Of a stretch of 64,000 nucleotides of DNA, positions 41,851 to 50,715 are shown in pieces. Within the stretch, counting starts at the first letter, position 1, and every line of letters begins with the position of its first letter. Under the pieces are notes generated by a model. It saw only the letters and a list, made by a program, of their open reading frames with translations, had not been told where the DNA came from and made no database searches. The position numbers were made by a program, and so were the translations under genes. The DNA is from Roseobacter cerasinus (GTDB taxonomy: Bacteria > Pseudomonadota > Alphaproteobacteria > Rhodobacterales > Rhodobacteraceae): assembly GCF_009811755.1 (NCBI RefSeq), contig NZ_BLIV01000003.1:641462-705461 (forward strand), in the 5' to 3' direction.

Positions 41851-42647
41851 GCACGCGCCGCCTGCACGCGGTCCATGAAATCAGCGGCGCGGTCGGGGTC
41901 CACGGGCTTCCAGGTGTCGCCATCGACTTTCAGCGAAGAGCCGACAATGCAGCCATCCGCCACGCGCAAAACATCCGCAACCGTATTGTGCTTGACCCCG
42001 GTGTTGGCCAGAACCGGCGTGTCGGGCAAGGCCACTTTCACGGCTTCCAGATCACTCATCGCAGCCGCCTCCCCCGTGATCTGACCCGACACCAGCACCG
42101 CATCGGGGATCGAAGAAAACACCGCAGACCGGGCGCGATCCGCCAGGGGCCGGGCGTCCAGCGAATGTGCGAACTCCGCCGAGACGTTGAACAGCATCGC
42201 CATCTCCGACCGCCCCAACCGGTTACGGTAGCGCATGGCCTGTCCCGCATCCGGCGCCCAATGCCCCATGTCAGAGGCATAGGTACCGGTAAAAATCTCG
42301 CGCACAAAGGCGGCCCCCGTCACGGCCCCCACGGCGACGCTCGCCATAGGGTCCCAGAGCATGTTCACACCAAAAGGCACGGTGATCTCATCGCGCAGCT
42401 GCCCGATCACATAGGCCATCATGGCGGTTGAAGCGGCATCAACCTGGAATTCATATGGCCGGTCGTTTTCGTTGCCGAACATCACCGCATCAAAGCCAGC
42501 GGCCTGCAAGGCGCGCAGATCGGCGCGCGCGGCGGCCACCAGATCCAGATCCGGATCATAGAGCGGGCTGCCGGGCAGCGCACCCAGATGCACCATGCCA
42601 ATTACGGGTTTTCCCGCACCGAACACCGCACGAAAGCGCTCTGTCAT
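41847..42647 (-). CDS. BtpA/SgcQ-family protein
   Basis: A 266-residue TIM-barrel protein of the BtpA family: AGKPVIGMVHLGALPGSP, GFDAVMFGNENDRPYEF, PFGVNMLWDPMASVAVG, and a C-terminal IVGSSLKVDGDTWKPVD phosphate-binding-like end. BtpA was named for photosystem I biogenesis in cyanobacteria, whereas the E. coli homologue SgcQ sits in a sugar operon with SgcX. The pairing with an M42 peptidase here repeats that sgcQX arrangement, so a sugar-phosphate role is favoured. I start at 42647, with a GGGAGAGG site. It is the first gene of the operon. Confidence 0.87.
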   Translation of the reverse strand: MTERFRAVFGAGKPVIGMVHLGALPGSPLYDPDLDLVAAARADLRALQAAGFDAVMFGNENDRPYEFQVDAASTAMMAYVIGQLRDEITVPFGVNMLWDPMASVAVGAVTGAAFVREIFTGTYASDMGHWAPDAGQAMRYRNRLGRSEMAMLFNVSAEFAHSLDARPLADRARSAVFSSIPDAVLVSGQITGEAAAMSDLEAVKVALPDTPVLANTGVKHNTVADVLRVADGCIVGSSLKVDGDTWKPVDPDRAADFMDRVQAARA

Positions 42648-42745
42648 GACCCTCTCCCCTTCCCTGTCCCAGCTTAGGTTTTGCAGCCTGTTCACGCAAA
42701 GGGAAACTGGTCTATGCTTGGGCCAACATAAGGGAGAGCCGCGAC
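42648..42745. promoter_or_regulatory. Shared promoter region of divergent sugar operons
   Basis: A 98-bp gap between the BtpA-like operon and the aldo/keto reductase operon. Both must be driven from here. I see no convincing palindrome, and no regulator gene is adjacent, so control is unclear. Confidence 0.4.
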
Positions 42746-43777
42746 ATGGCATTGAAGACAAGGCATTGGGATCGGATCGGAAATGGCGGTGTGACCTTCA
42801 CCGAGCTGGGGTTCGGCACAGCGCCTCTGGGCAACCTCTACAAGGCGATTTCCGATGAAGATGCGCGCGCCACGCTGGATGCCGCCTGGGAGGGCGGTGT
42901 GCGTTATTACGACACCGCACCGCTCTATGGCATGGGACTGTCCGAGACCCGGTTGAACCCGTTTCTGCGCGGCAAGCCACGCGAAGACTATGTGCTGTCA
43001 TCCAAAGTGGGGCGGCTCATGCAGCACTGTGCGCCTGAGCATCGCTCGGGCGTGGGCAAGTGGTTCGAGGTGCCCTGCCGCCGTGAGCAATATGACTATA
43101 CCTATGACGGGGTGATGCGCTCGGTCGAACATTCGTTTTCACGCCTTGGCGTCGACCGGATTGACATTCTCTATGTGCATGATCTCTGTATCTTCAGCCA
43201 TGGCTCCAAAGAGGTCTCCGACATGCGGATCGAGGAGTTCTTTGGCGGGCGCGGCTACGACGCCATGGTCAGCTTGCGCGACCAGGGGCTAGTGCAGGCC
43301 ATCGGCGGCGGCATCAACGAGTGGGAAGTCTGCCAGACCCTGGCAGAGCGCGGGGATTTCGACCTCTTCCTGCTCGCTGGTCGCTATACGCTGCTGGAGC
43401 AAGAGGCGCTGAACGGCTTCCTGCCGCTCTGTGAGGCGCGTGGCATCGGCATCGTGACCGGCGGGCCTTACAACTCCGGCATTCTCGCCACCGGCGCGAA
43501 GCCCGGCGCCTACTACAACTATGATGTGGCACCGCAGGACGTGCTGGACCGCGTGAGTGCAATCGAGGCGGTCTGCCGCGATCACGGCGTGCGTCTTGTG
43601 GATGCGGCCTTTCAGTTTCCGCTGCTGCACCCTGCGCATGTGGCGGTGATCCCTGGAGGTCAGGGTGTGTCGGAGATGCAGGGCAACCTCGCAGCCGCGC
43701 AGGCGGAAATCCCCGCAGCGCTCTGGGATGACTTGAAGGCCAAGGGGCTCATGCGCGAGGATGCACCCACCGGTTGA
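42746..43777 (+). CDS. Aldo/keto reductase (aldose dehydrogenase-like)
   Basis: A 343-residue (beta/alpha)8 oxidoreductase. Visible features are GFGTAPLGNLYKAISDEDARATLDAAWEGGVRYYDTAPLYGMGLSE (catalytic Asp and Tyr region, shown in part), SSKVGRL (catalytic Lys), VHDLCIFSHG (His) and VAVIPGGQGVSEM (cofactor-binding end). Closest in feel to D-threo-aldose 1-dehydrogenase and L-fucose dehydrogenase. With the lactonase that follows 20 bp later it would oxidise an aldose to a lactone that is then hydrolysed. The actual sugar is not known. Confidence 0.9.
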   Translation: MALKTRHWDRIGNGGVTFTELGFGTAPLGNLYKAISDEDARATLDAAWEGGVRYYDTAPLYGMGLSETRLNPFLRGKPREDYVLSSKVGRLMQHCAPEHRSGVGKWFEVPCRREQYDYTYDGVMRSVEHSFSRLGVDRIDILYVHDLCIFSHGSKEVSDMRIEEFFGGRGYDAMVSLRDQGLVQAIGGGINEWEVCQTLAERGDFDLFLLAGRYTLLEQEALNGFLPLCEARGIGIVTGGPYNSGILATGAKPGAYYNYDVAPQDVLDRVSAIEAVCRDHGVRLVDAAFQFPLLHPAHVAVIPGGQGVSEMQGNLAAAQAEIPAALWDDLKAKGLMREDAPTG

Positions 43778-43796
43778 ACATGCGGAGCACTGAGCC

Positions 43797-44636
43797 ATGA
43801 AAATCGACGCGCATCAGCACTATTGGCAGATCGACCGCGGTGACTATGACTGGATGCCCGATATTGCAGTTCTGAACCGCGACTACGGCCCGGCCGACCT
43901 TGAACCGGCGCTGGCGCGCCACGGGATTGCGGGCACGGTGCTGGTGCAGGCGGCGGCCACGGTGGCCGAGACCGAGTATCTGCTGGGGCTGGCCGAAGCG
44001 ACACCCAGCGTGAAGGCGGTGGTCGGCTGGATCGATTTTGAGGACGCGGGGCAGATTGATGTGCTGCGGCGGCTGGCCAGACATCCGAAATTTGTGGGCG
44101 TGCGCCCGATGATCCAGGACATCCCTAATGTGGACTGGATGCTGCAGGACGATGTGCAGTGGGCCTATCAGGCGCTGATCGATCTGGACCTGACGTTCGA
44201 CGCGCTGGGGCTGCCGCAGCATCTGACCCAGTTCCACACACTCTTCACACGCTACCCCGACATGCGCGTGGTGATTGATCATCTGATGAAGCCGCAAATT
44301 CATGCGCAGATGGCGGGTGAGGACATTTTTGCAGCGTGGGTGGCCGGCATCACCCGGCTGGCCGAAGACACGCAGGCCTTCTGCAAGTTCTCGGCCATGA
44401 TCACCGAAGCGCGCGACGGCTGGACACCGGACGATTTGCGCCCCTTCTCCGATTACATCCTGCAGGCCTTTGGCCCGCGCCGGGTGATGTGGGGCTCGGA
44501 CTGGCCTGTGGTGCGGGTGTTTGCAGACTATGGCGATTGGCTGGAGGTGGCGCAGGGGCTGACCGATCACCTGAATGACGCCGAACGCGGCGAGATTTTT
44601 GGTGGCACCGCCCGCCGGTTCTACCGCTTGGCGTGA
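43797..44636 (+). CDS. Amidohydrolase, L-fuconolactonase-like
   Basis: A 279-residue amidohydrolase-2 protein. It begins MKIDAHQHYWQIDRGDYDWM with the HxH metal motif, has a central FVGVRPMIQD and VIDHLMKP, and a final MWGSDWPVVRV containing the conserved Asp. These are typical of L-fucono-1,5-lactonase and L-rhamnono-lactonase relatives. It lies 20 bp after the aldo/keto reductase, so the two likely form the dehydrogenase-lactonase pair of an oxidative sugar pathway. Confidence 0.9.
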   Translation: MKIDAHQHYWQIDRGDYDWMPDIAVLNRDYGPADLEPALARHGIAGTVLVQAAATVAETEYLLGLAEATPSVKAVVGWIDFEDAGQIDVLRRLARHPKFVGVRPMIQDIPNVDWMLQDDVQWAYQALIDLDLTFDALGLPQHLTQFHTLFTRYPDMRVVIDHLMKPQIHAQMAGEDIFAAWVAGITRLAEDTQAFCKFSAMITEARDGWTPDDLRPFSDYILQAFGPRRVMWGSDWPVVRVFADYGDWLEVAQGLTDHLNDAERGEIFGGTARRFYRLA

Positions 44637-44954
44637 CCTGCGAGAAAGGCCATCACAGCCGTACGGTCAAGTTACCCGCGACGCGGCGTTGGTGTGCTCA
44701 CATGACAGGCAGCTGCGGCTTGCGCGAAGGGAATTGCCGCGAGGAGATGAACCCCGCGAATGACCTTGATCGCCAGCGCGCCGACAAGGACATCCTTTGC
44801 GCCATGTTTTGAAACCACATCAACCGAATAGCCTGGCCTCACCGATCCATCGTAAACGACTCCCTGTGGCCCCCGGTCTCCAGCATCGGAAAATTGAGAC
44901 CCACGTATGCGTCCGCCTCAACCCGGTTCACGATCAGCAAATCCAGCGCAGCGG
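44637..44954. other. Non-coding gap, possible end of the sulfatase pseudogene
   Basis: No intact gene on either strand. It may hold the lost C-terminal part of the sulfatase decayed just downstream, but I cannot recognise its typical end. Confidence 0.4.
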
Positions 44955-45821
44955 TCAGGGCGCGGCGCAGCGGGCGCATACCTCGTCGCGGGCGAAGACC
45001 TTGGAAAACCGGTGCTGGTGGTCGGCGGTGCGCACAGGATGGGGATCGAAGCGCTCCGCCTCGGACCTCACCGCAGGCAGCACATGCTCCGGCCAGTGCA
45101 TGTCACAGTAGGGGGGCGGCACGATGTAGCGCCAATGCGGTTTGCAATAGCTGAGATGCAAGCACCAGGGCTGATCCCCCGCACCCTCGGTGAACGCCAT
45201 CACCCGGGTTGTGGTATAGGATGTCCCGCTCCTGGCCTCAGGCACGCGGGCGGGCCTGTCGGCGTGCTGCATGAGCCAACCGGAGAGGATCGCCTCGTCA
45301 TCGCTCTGCGCTGAATTCGCCCATTGCTCCCAGCGATTCCGGCCAGCATAACCCAGACCTGCCAGGCGATGATTGTCGTGCGAGGGCGCTTGCCGCCTGT
45401 TGGGTGCATCCGTCGCGCCGGTTCCAGACCCCGAAACCACACCCGGCGCCGCGCGCGCCAATGCCGGAACTCGGGTCGATCCCCAGGCGCGCCATGCTTT
45501 CGGCGTGCACCGCCATATGGGTCTTGCCACAGAGCGCGGCACGCAGGCCGAGCGGTTCCAGATGATCACCCAGCGCTACCTCCCCACCCACAGCAGCGTC
45601 TGGTTCCAGGTGAACCCGTGGCTGCGCACATACCGCCCGGCATATGTGCTCACCCAGCTGGGTTCGCACATGGGCGACGACACATAAGCGCTGTCACAGC
45701 GCAGCCCGCGCGCCGCGAGCGCGTTGATATGCGGGGTCTTCAGGCGCGGGAGACCGGTGCGCCCGAGGCAGCCGAACCGCAGCTGGTCACACATGATGAA
45801 GAGGATATAATTGCCCGTCAC
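44955..45821 (-). pseudogene. Decayed sulfatase (frameshifted)
   Basis: The first piece (45821-45576, minus) starts MTGNYILFIMCDQLRFGCLG and continues with HINALAARGLRCDSAYVSSP and GRYVRSHGFTWNQTL, clearly the N-terminus of an arylsulfatase or phosphonate monoesterase. The signature should be C-x-P-S-R but reads CEPSW, so the Arg is lost. Frames then shift and fragments reappear, for example MAVHAESMARLGIDPSSG and HPHWRYIVPPPYCDMHWPE (44955-45669). At least two frameshifts are needed. A sulfatase of this kind would hydrolyse sulfate or phosphonate esters; this copy is dead. Confidence 0.7.
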
Positions 45822-45839
45822 AGGCCGCAGACTTACTGG

Positions 45840-46904
45840 TCAGATCGCCACCAGATGGTTGTCAAAGGCCAGATTGTGCTGGCCAATGCGTTGCAACCGT
45901 TCGCCCACATGATGCACACCTCCCAGACCGTCGGTGGCGAGGCCTGCGCCTCCGCTGGCCGCCACCCCGCAGACATCAGCTTGCAGGCTTTGCACCAGAA
46001 AGCCGAGGGTTGGATCAAAGACCTGCACCACCCCCCCGCGTGGCGAGGTCACGGCAATCTTGCCATCAGACAGCGCCGCAACCGACCCGACATAAGCGTC
46101 GAGGCTCCGTACTGCGTCCTCCGGGCTGTCGAGCAGTCGAAGTGATCCATCTTTATAGAGCGCAACCAAAGCAGGGCCGTCATAGGGGTCACCCTCCCAC
46201 TGGAACCCACAGGCGATGCTACCATCGGCGAACCCGGCAATGTGGCGCAGGGAACTGCGATTCAGACCGTCGGGCAATGCGGCCTGCTCTGTGATGTCCC
46301 CTGCCTCAGTCATCAGCGTGAGATTTGGACGCATGATGTCGAGATTCAGCTTCTCGCGCCCAGTCTCCGGCCGCGTGAGGATGCCACCATTGGCCACGGC
46401 CAGCAGCTTGCGGCCCGGTAAGCGCAGCATCTCATGTGGGCCAATGCCGCCAGAGGGCCTGCCACCCACACGTGCATATCCATCCTCACGCGCCCAGACG
46501 CCGACCCGACCCTGCCCGCTTGCGATGTGATTTTCGGTTGTGAACAACAGTGTGCCATCCGCGGAAAACGCCCCATGGCCATAGAAATGATGACCCGCCG
46601 GGGCGGCCAAGGCGTGCAAAACGGCACCCGACACACAATCGATCACCAGCGCATATGTCCCCGGGCGCCGCGCAAAAGCCACGGCCTCGGGTCTCGCGGG
46701 ATGGGCCACCGCAGCGTGGCCCCGGCCCGGCAAGGGCTGGCTGAAAGCCAGTTCGCCGCCGGGCCGCAGCCCGACCAGCACATAGTCTCCGCCGGGCGTC
46801 ATAGCTGCGCTCAAATGACTGGGGCCACCCGCATCTGCCCAGCTCAGCTCAGCGGTCATCCCGCTGGCCAGCAACCCGGCCAGAAAGCTGCGACGGCTCG
46901 GCAT
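45840..46904 (-). CDS. DUF1513 protein, Tat-exported
   Basis: A 354-residue DUF1513 protein with a twin-arginine-like signal: MPSRRSFLAGLLASGMTAELSWADA. The rest forms a beta-propeller-like repeat pattern (GHHFYGHGAFSADGTLLFTTEN, GIGPHEMLRLPGRKLLAVANGG). DUF1513 proteins are found next to imelysin and DUF1111 genes in iron-regulated clusters; their role is not established. It is the last gene of that operon, with its ATG touching the imelysin stop. Confidence 0.85.
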   Translation of the reverse strand: MPSRRSFLAGLLASGMTAELSWADAGGPSHLSAAMTPGGDYVLVGLRPGGELAFSQPLPGRGHAAVAHPARPEAVAFARRPGTYALVIDCVSGAVLHALAAPAGHHFYGHGAFSADGTLLFTTENHIASGQGRVGVWAREDGYARVGGRPSGGIGPHEMLRLPGRKLLAVANGGILTRPETGREKLNLDIMRPNLTLMTEAGDITEQAALPDGLNRSSLRHIAGFADGSIACGFQWEGDPYDGPALVALYKDGSLRLLDSPEDAVRSLDAYVGSVAALSDGKIAVTSPRGGVVQVFDPTLGFLVQSLQADVCGVAASGGAGLATDGLGGVHHVGERLQRIGQHNLAFDNHLVAI

Positions 46905-47875
46905 CAGTCGCCGTCCAGGGAATTGAACCCCGCACGCACGCCCAAAGCCGCGCCGATCTCTTCATCCACCGCCCGCTGTACCGTGCCCACAGCTTGCTGC
47001 AGCACTTCGATCCGAAAGCGTCTGGCCGGGTCCGCGACCCCTTGCAAGGACGGATCATCCAGCGCGTCCGCCCGCGCGATCGCCTCAGCAAAAGCGGCGC
47101 GCGTCTCAGGGATATCCGCGTCCGCCAGCGCGGTCGCCAGCGCCTCAAGAGCGTGCAGGCTCAGAACAATGTTGCGCTGGCTGCGCTCGGACCGGCGCGC
47201 CTCTGCGCGCCTGGGCCGCGGCCGCTCAAACGTCCCCAAGGGACGACCAAGCCGTTGATCATGCAGGAATTCCAGGCCCGTCGACAGCGCGGTATAGATG
47301 ACCCTCTGGGCCTCCGCCTGCGATTGATAAATGGCATTCTGAGGCCCCGCGCGCATCAGCACCTGCGCATGATCCCCTCGCCAGGAAGCATTGAGACTGG
47401 CCGCGCTCTGCGCCAGATGCATGGCGATGGCCTGGGCCAGGGCGCAAAAGTATGGGCTCTCCTCACGCTCCGTGAACAACAGGCTCTCCAGGGCCATCAA
47501 CCCTTGCGCGGCCACCGAAACCTCAGCAAATTGCAACGGGTCGCCCACCGCCGGATCTTCGGCCGCGATCAACCGCGCAAGGCTCTTCTCTGTCTGGTTC
47601 TTCGGGTCCGGCCAGAAGGCGATGGCGAGAGACAGCCCCTGCGCCTCAATCGGGCCGAACTGAATGTGGCTGGCCCCCATCCAGGCATCAAAAGCCGCAT
47701 GATACGCCGCCTGCATTTCGGGTCTGTCGCAGGCGGCGGTTGCGGTAACCAAGGCCGCGCCAGCCTCGTCAAACGCGGCATGTGCGGGCAGAATGTGATC
47801 CGTCACCACGGCGTTCACGTCCGCCACGAGAGACGTGGGCGCATAAAGGCAGGCCGCGACGAGGACGTATTTCAT
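46904..47875 (-). CDS. Imelysin-family protein
   Basis: A 323-residue secreted protein with a signal peptide (MKYVLVAACLYAPTSLVA) and imelysin-family segments HILPAHAAFDEAGAAL and AAFDAWMGASHIQFGPIEAQ. Imelysins are helical proteins tied to iron uptake; the canonical GxHxxE motif is not evident, unlike in the second imelysin at 51440. It starts 1 bp after the DUF1111 gene's stop. The start at 47875 removes an unlikely 31-residue upstream extension. Confidence 0.82.
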   Translation of the reverse strand: MKYVLVAACLYAPTSLVADVNAVVTDHILPAHAAFDEAGAALVTATAACDRPEMQAAYHAAFDAWMGASHIQFGPIEAQGLSLAIAFWPDPKNQTEKSLARLIAAEDPAVGDPLQFAEVSVAAQGLMALESLLFTEREESPYFCALAQAIAMHLAQSAASLNASWRGDHAQVLMRAGPQNAIYQSQAEAQRVIYTALSTGLEFLHDQRLGRPLGTFERPRPRRAEARRSERSQRNIVLSLHALEALATALADADIPETRAAFAEAIARADALDDPSLQGVADPARRFRIEVLQQAVGTVQRAVDEEIGAALGVRAGFNSLDGD

Positions 47876-47876
47876 A

Positions 47877-49394
47877 TCAAAGGCTTTCAAGGAAACGGAT
47901 GAGGGCGTCGCGATCGGGTCTCGGCATCTCGACAACGCGGTTGCGCGCCGCCTCCGCCTCGCCGCCATGCCAGAGGATCGCCTCCATCAACGAGCGCGCA
48001 CGCCCGTCGTGCAGGAAATACGTATGGCCCGATACCTGTTGCGTCAGCCCAATGCCCCAAAGCGGCGGGGTGCGCCACTCGCGCCCAGTGGCCCGCGCTT
48101 CGGGCCGGTTGTCGGCCAGCCCCTCGCCCATGTCGTGTAGCAGCATGTCCGTGTAGGGCCAGATCAGCTGAAAGCTTTGCTCCGGCTGACCCTCAAGGCG
48201 ATGGGTCACAAATTTCGGCGTGTGGCAGGAGGTGCACCCCGTCTCATAGAACATCTGCTTGCCCCGCAGCACCTGCGGGTCGTCATAGTCACGCCGCGCA
48301 GGCACGGCGAGGTTCGACGAATAGAAACTCACCAGCTCAAGACCAAGCGTCCCGATCTCCGCATCGTCGTGGTCGGTCGTATTGCCATTGGGAGCAGTCC
48401 GGCACGCGGCCTGCGCCTCGGTGCAGTCCCCATACCCGGCGGGATGCAGCGGCGTTGAGATGCCGATATCGCCATGGAAGGCGCCTGCCGATTGCTCCCA
48501 CACGCTGGGTTGCCCGGCCTTCACACCAAAGCGCCCCAGCATGGGTTGATCATGGACGCGCGACCAGACGATATTCGGACGCCCCGAGATGCCATCACCA
48601 TCCGCATCTTCCGGATCCGCGTTTGCCAGGATATCCGCCACCGGAACCGCATCGAGCAGACCAAGCCCGATCATCTGGGGTGCCACCCGTGCGCTCATCA
48701 TCGTCTCGGGATGCAGCGGGCCATAGCCCAGATCTTCGAGCGCCAGCGTCGGCTTGCGCAAACCGACCACCTCGCCGCCCGCAAGTTCCACTTCACTCTC
48801 TTCATAGGTGATGGCGATGCGCGCCTCGGCCGGGTGCCCCGCAATACCAAAATCCTGGATCTGCCCGCCATAGGTCGGCTCGGGCGCCGTGGCGATGTAG
48901 TCTGCGATCACATCCGAAAGTGCGCTCTCATCCGCCGGAATGGATACACGCACCAGCATGGACACCGTCGAATCATCGGAGCTCTCCGGCGGGTGCCCCC
49001 GCCCATCCTTGAGGTGACACCGCTGGCAGGAGCGCGCGTTGTAAAGCGGGCCCAGCCCGTCAGACGCAAGTGTCGACGACGGCGAGGAGACCCAGAGCTT
49101 CTTGAACAGCCCGTTGCCCACCTTGAACTCCAGCTCCCGCTCGAAGCTGATGTTGGCCGAGGGCTGGCTGAAGGCATCGCGCGTGCTGATCACCCGCACG
49201 GTGGCGGCACCCCCTGAGTTGCTCTCGAATCGCTCGGCCAGCGAAAAATCCGTGGTCGGCGCGGTGATCCTGGCAATCCGTGCAGCCTCCTCCTCGGTCC
49301 GGGACACGACCGACAGATGCAGATCTGCAAGCTCGGCGGTGGCCGGTATGGCAAAGGCGGCCGCGAGGACGGGGCCAAAAAAACTGTAACGCAT
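47877..49394 (-). CDS. DUF1111 di-haem oxidoreductase
   Basis: A 505-residue periplasmic c-type cytochrome of the DUF1111 family (thiol-oxidoreductase-like, similar to di-haem peroxidases). It has a signal peptide (RYSFFGPVLAAAFAIPATA) and two haem-binding CxxCH motifs: SCQRCH (about residue 123) and GCTSCH (about 388). Segments FGVKAGQPSVWEQSAGAFHGD and PYTDMLLHDMGEGL are family hallmarks. The enzyme activity is not established. It is the first gene of the DUF1111-imelysin-DUF1513 run, and a parallel arrangement occurs in many marine bacteria under iron control. Confidence 0.88.
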   Translation of the reverse strand: MRYSFFGPVLAAAFAIPATAELADLHLSVVSRTEEEAARIARITAPTTDFSLAERFESNSGGAATVRVISTRDAFSQPSANISFERELEFKVGNGLFKKLWVSSPSSTLASDGLGPLYNARSCQRCHLKDGRGHPPESSDDSTVSMLVRVSIPADESALSDVIADYIATAPEPTYGGQIQDFGIAGHPAEARIAITYEESEVELAGGEVVGLRKPTLALEDLGYGPLHPETMMSARVAPQMIGLGLLDAVPVADILANADPEDADGDGISGRPNIVWSRVHDQPMLGRFGVKAGQPSVWEQSAGAFHGDIGISTPLHPAGYGDCTEAQAACRTAPNGNTTDHDDAEIGTLGLELVSFYSSNLAVPARRDYDDPQVLRGKQMFYETGCTSCHTPKFVTHRLEGQPEQSFQLIWPYTDMLLHDMGEGLADNRPEARATGREWRTPPLWGIGLTQQVSGHTYFLHDGRARSLMEAILWHGGEAEAARNRVVEMPRPDRDALIRFLESL

Positions 49395-49507
49395 GCGCAC
49401 GATGACGTGTCTCCAATTGCAGCGGAGGACTATTTCCGATAAATATACTCGGGAATTGGACGCGTCGAGTCTTCGCACGCATCCCGGCCGGAAAAGTGAT
49501 AGGACAG

Positions 49508-49945
49508 ATGATCGCAGCCAGACCAGCCCCCAGGGCCCCTGCCCCTCGGCACGACGCCGCGCGCCTCAGCGCCTTCAGCCCGGAGGCCGCAGCCGTATTG
49601 AATGAGCTACGCCACGTCGCTCTGAGATGTCGCGCAGCGGCGCGCACCGATCTCTTTGACGCCTGTGCGGTGCTGTCGCAAACCCCCAACGTGGCGCGCG
49701 CCGCTTATGCCGAGGTGCTGATGAAAAGCCTCGCGCAGGCGCTTGGCGCCTCCCCCGTGCTGCACCGACCGAATGTCGCCGAGGTGTCCTTCGATGAGGC
49801 CTGGCTGTTGCGCACGATTGCGGCGGCGCAGGCGGATGATCGCAGCAGCTTTCTCTTTCTCATCCGCTCCCGCGTGCCCCATACCGCGCGGCGCAATCTG
49901 GGCTTCCTCATCCTGTCTCTTTCCGAGCGTTTCTCTCAGATTTAG
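49508..49945 (+). CDS. Hypothetical protein (helical)
   Basis: A 145-residue protein, largely alpha-helical by composition, with segments LNELRHVALRCRAAARTDLFDACAVL and SFLFLIRSRVPHTARRNLGFLIL. No family recognised; it looks like a conserved Rhodobacterales protein. I start at the ATG 49508 with an AGGACAG site; a GTG 12 bp upstream is an alternative. Its stop codon lies inside the Irr-type element that precedes dps. Confidence 0.65.
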   Translation: MIAARPAPRAPAPRHDAARLSAFSPEAAAVLNELRHVALRCRAAARTDLFDACAVLSQTPNVARAAYAEVLMKSLAQALGASPVLHRPNVAEVSFDEAWLLRTIAAAQADDRSSFLFLIRSRVPHTARRNLGFLILSLSERFSQI

Positions 49946-49957
49946 AATTATTCTAAT
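49941..49957. promoter_or_regulatory. Irr-type iron control element upstream of dps
   Basis: TTTAGAATTATTCTAAT is a near-perfect match to the iron control element (TTTAGAA-N3-TTCTAAA) bound by Irr in alphaproteobacteria. It is 94 bp upstream of the dps start, where Irr would be expected to repress iron-storage genes when iron is low. Confidence 0.8.
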
Positions 49958-50050
49958 TTTCTGTTGGACTTTTTTCTGGCGACCTTAAATAAGGGTTATC
50001 GCCAGCCAGCCTCTTGCCAGCCAGCGGATATTCAACTGGGAGACCGCAGA

Positions 50051-50521
50051 ATGACACAGACCGCCATGGCGCTGTCCACGGACGCACAAACCGAGATTGT
50101 CGAGGCCTTGAACCAATCCGTGGCCGAGACTGCCGTCACGACGATGCTGGCGCAGAACTTTCACTGGAACGTGACCGGCATGGCCTTTGGCCCGCTGCAC
50201 GATTTGTTCCAGAAGATCTACGAAGATCACTTCGTGGCGCAGGACGATCTGGCCGAGCGCGTGAAGGCGCTGGACGGGCACGCCGAGGGCACGCTCGCGG
50301 GCATGATCAAGCGCTCGAAGGTGAGCGAACATGACGGGCACGCCTCTGACAAGGAGATGATCAAGATGATGCTCGACGCGCAGGAAACGCTGGCCAAGAC
50401 GCTGGCGGGCTGCGGTGAGCTGGCGGCTGAGCATGGCGACACGCTGACCGAAGATCTGTGCATCGCGCGCGGTCAAGAGCACGAGAAGTTCGCCTGGTTC
50501 CTGCGCGCGCATCTGCGCTGA
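50051..50521 (+). CDS. dps: Dps-family ferritin-like protein
   Basis: A 156-residue Dps protein that stores iron and shields DNA by forming a 12-mer with ferroxidase sites between subunits. Key residues visible are His38 in LAQNFHWNVTG, His50 in GPLHDLFQKIYEDHF and the QDDLAERV pair (Asp65/Glu69). The start at 50051 drops a 29-residue upstream stretch without family likeness. The Irr box upstream predicts de-repression in iron-replete cells. A strong intrinsic terminator follows. Confidence 0.95.
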   Translation: MTQTAMALSTDAQTEIVEALNQSVAETAVTTMLAQNFHWNVTGMAFGPLHDLFQKIYEDHFVAQDDLAERVKALDGHAEGTLAGMIKRSKVSEHDGHASDKEMIKMMLDAQETLAKTLAGCGELAAEHGDTLTEDLCIARGQEHEKFAWFLRAHLR

Positions 50522-50540
50522 GCCCGCCAAAGCCGAGTTC

Positions 50541-50568
50541 AAAAGCCGCCCTCCGAGGCGGCTTTTTC
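50541..50568 (+). terminator. Intrinsic terminator of dps
   Basis: A 10-bp perfect stem (AAAAGCCGCC with GGCGGCTTTT), loop CTCCGA, and a T run continuing the 3' arm. It begins 20 bp past the dps stop. Confidence 0.9.
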
Positions 50569-50646
50569 ACATATGTGCCATGCTAAGGACGACTCCGGTA
50601 CCACGGTACGGACAACGGTTCGACTGGCGCGCTCGGCTGACAAGCC

Positions 50647-50689
50647 GAGAAGCCCCCGCCCCCCTTCGATAGGGGGGCGGGGGCTTCTC
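50647..50689. terminator. 18-bp perfect GC hairpin at convergent junction
   Basis: The arms GAGAAGCCCCCGCCCCCC and its exact complement (50672-50689) enclose TTCGATA. It lies between dps and the minus-strand gene at 50716, which converge. The C-run/TTCGA/G-run core recurs at 16812-16846 and, shorter, at 2316-2332. Confidence 0.6.
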
Positions 50690-50715
50690 CCTCTCGCATG
50701 ATCCGACCCCGGACG

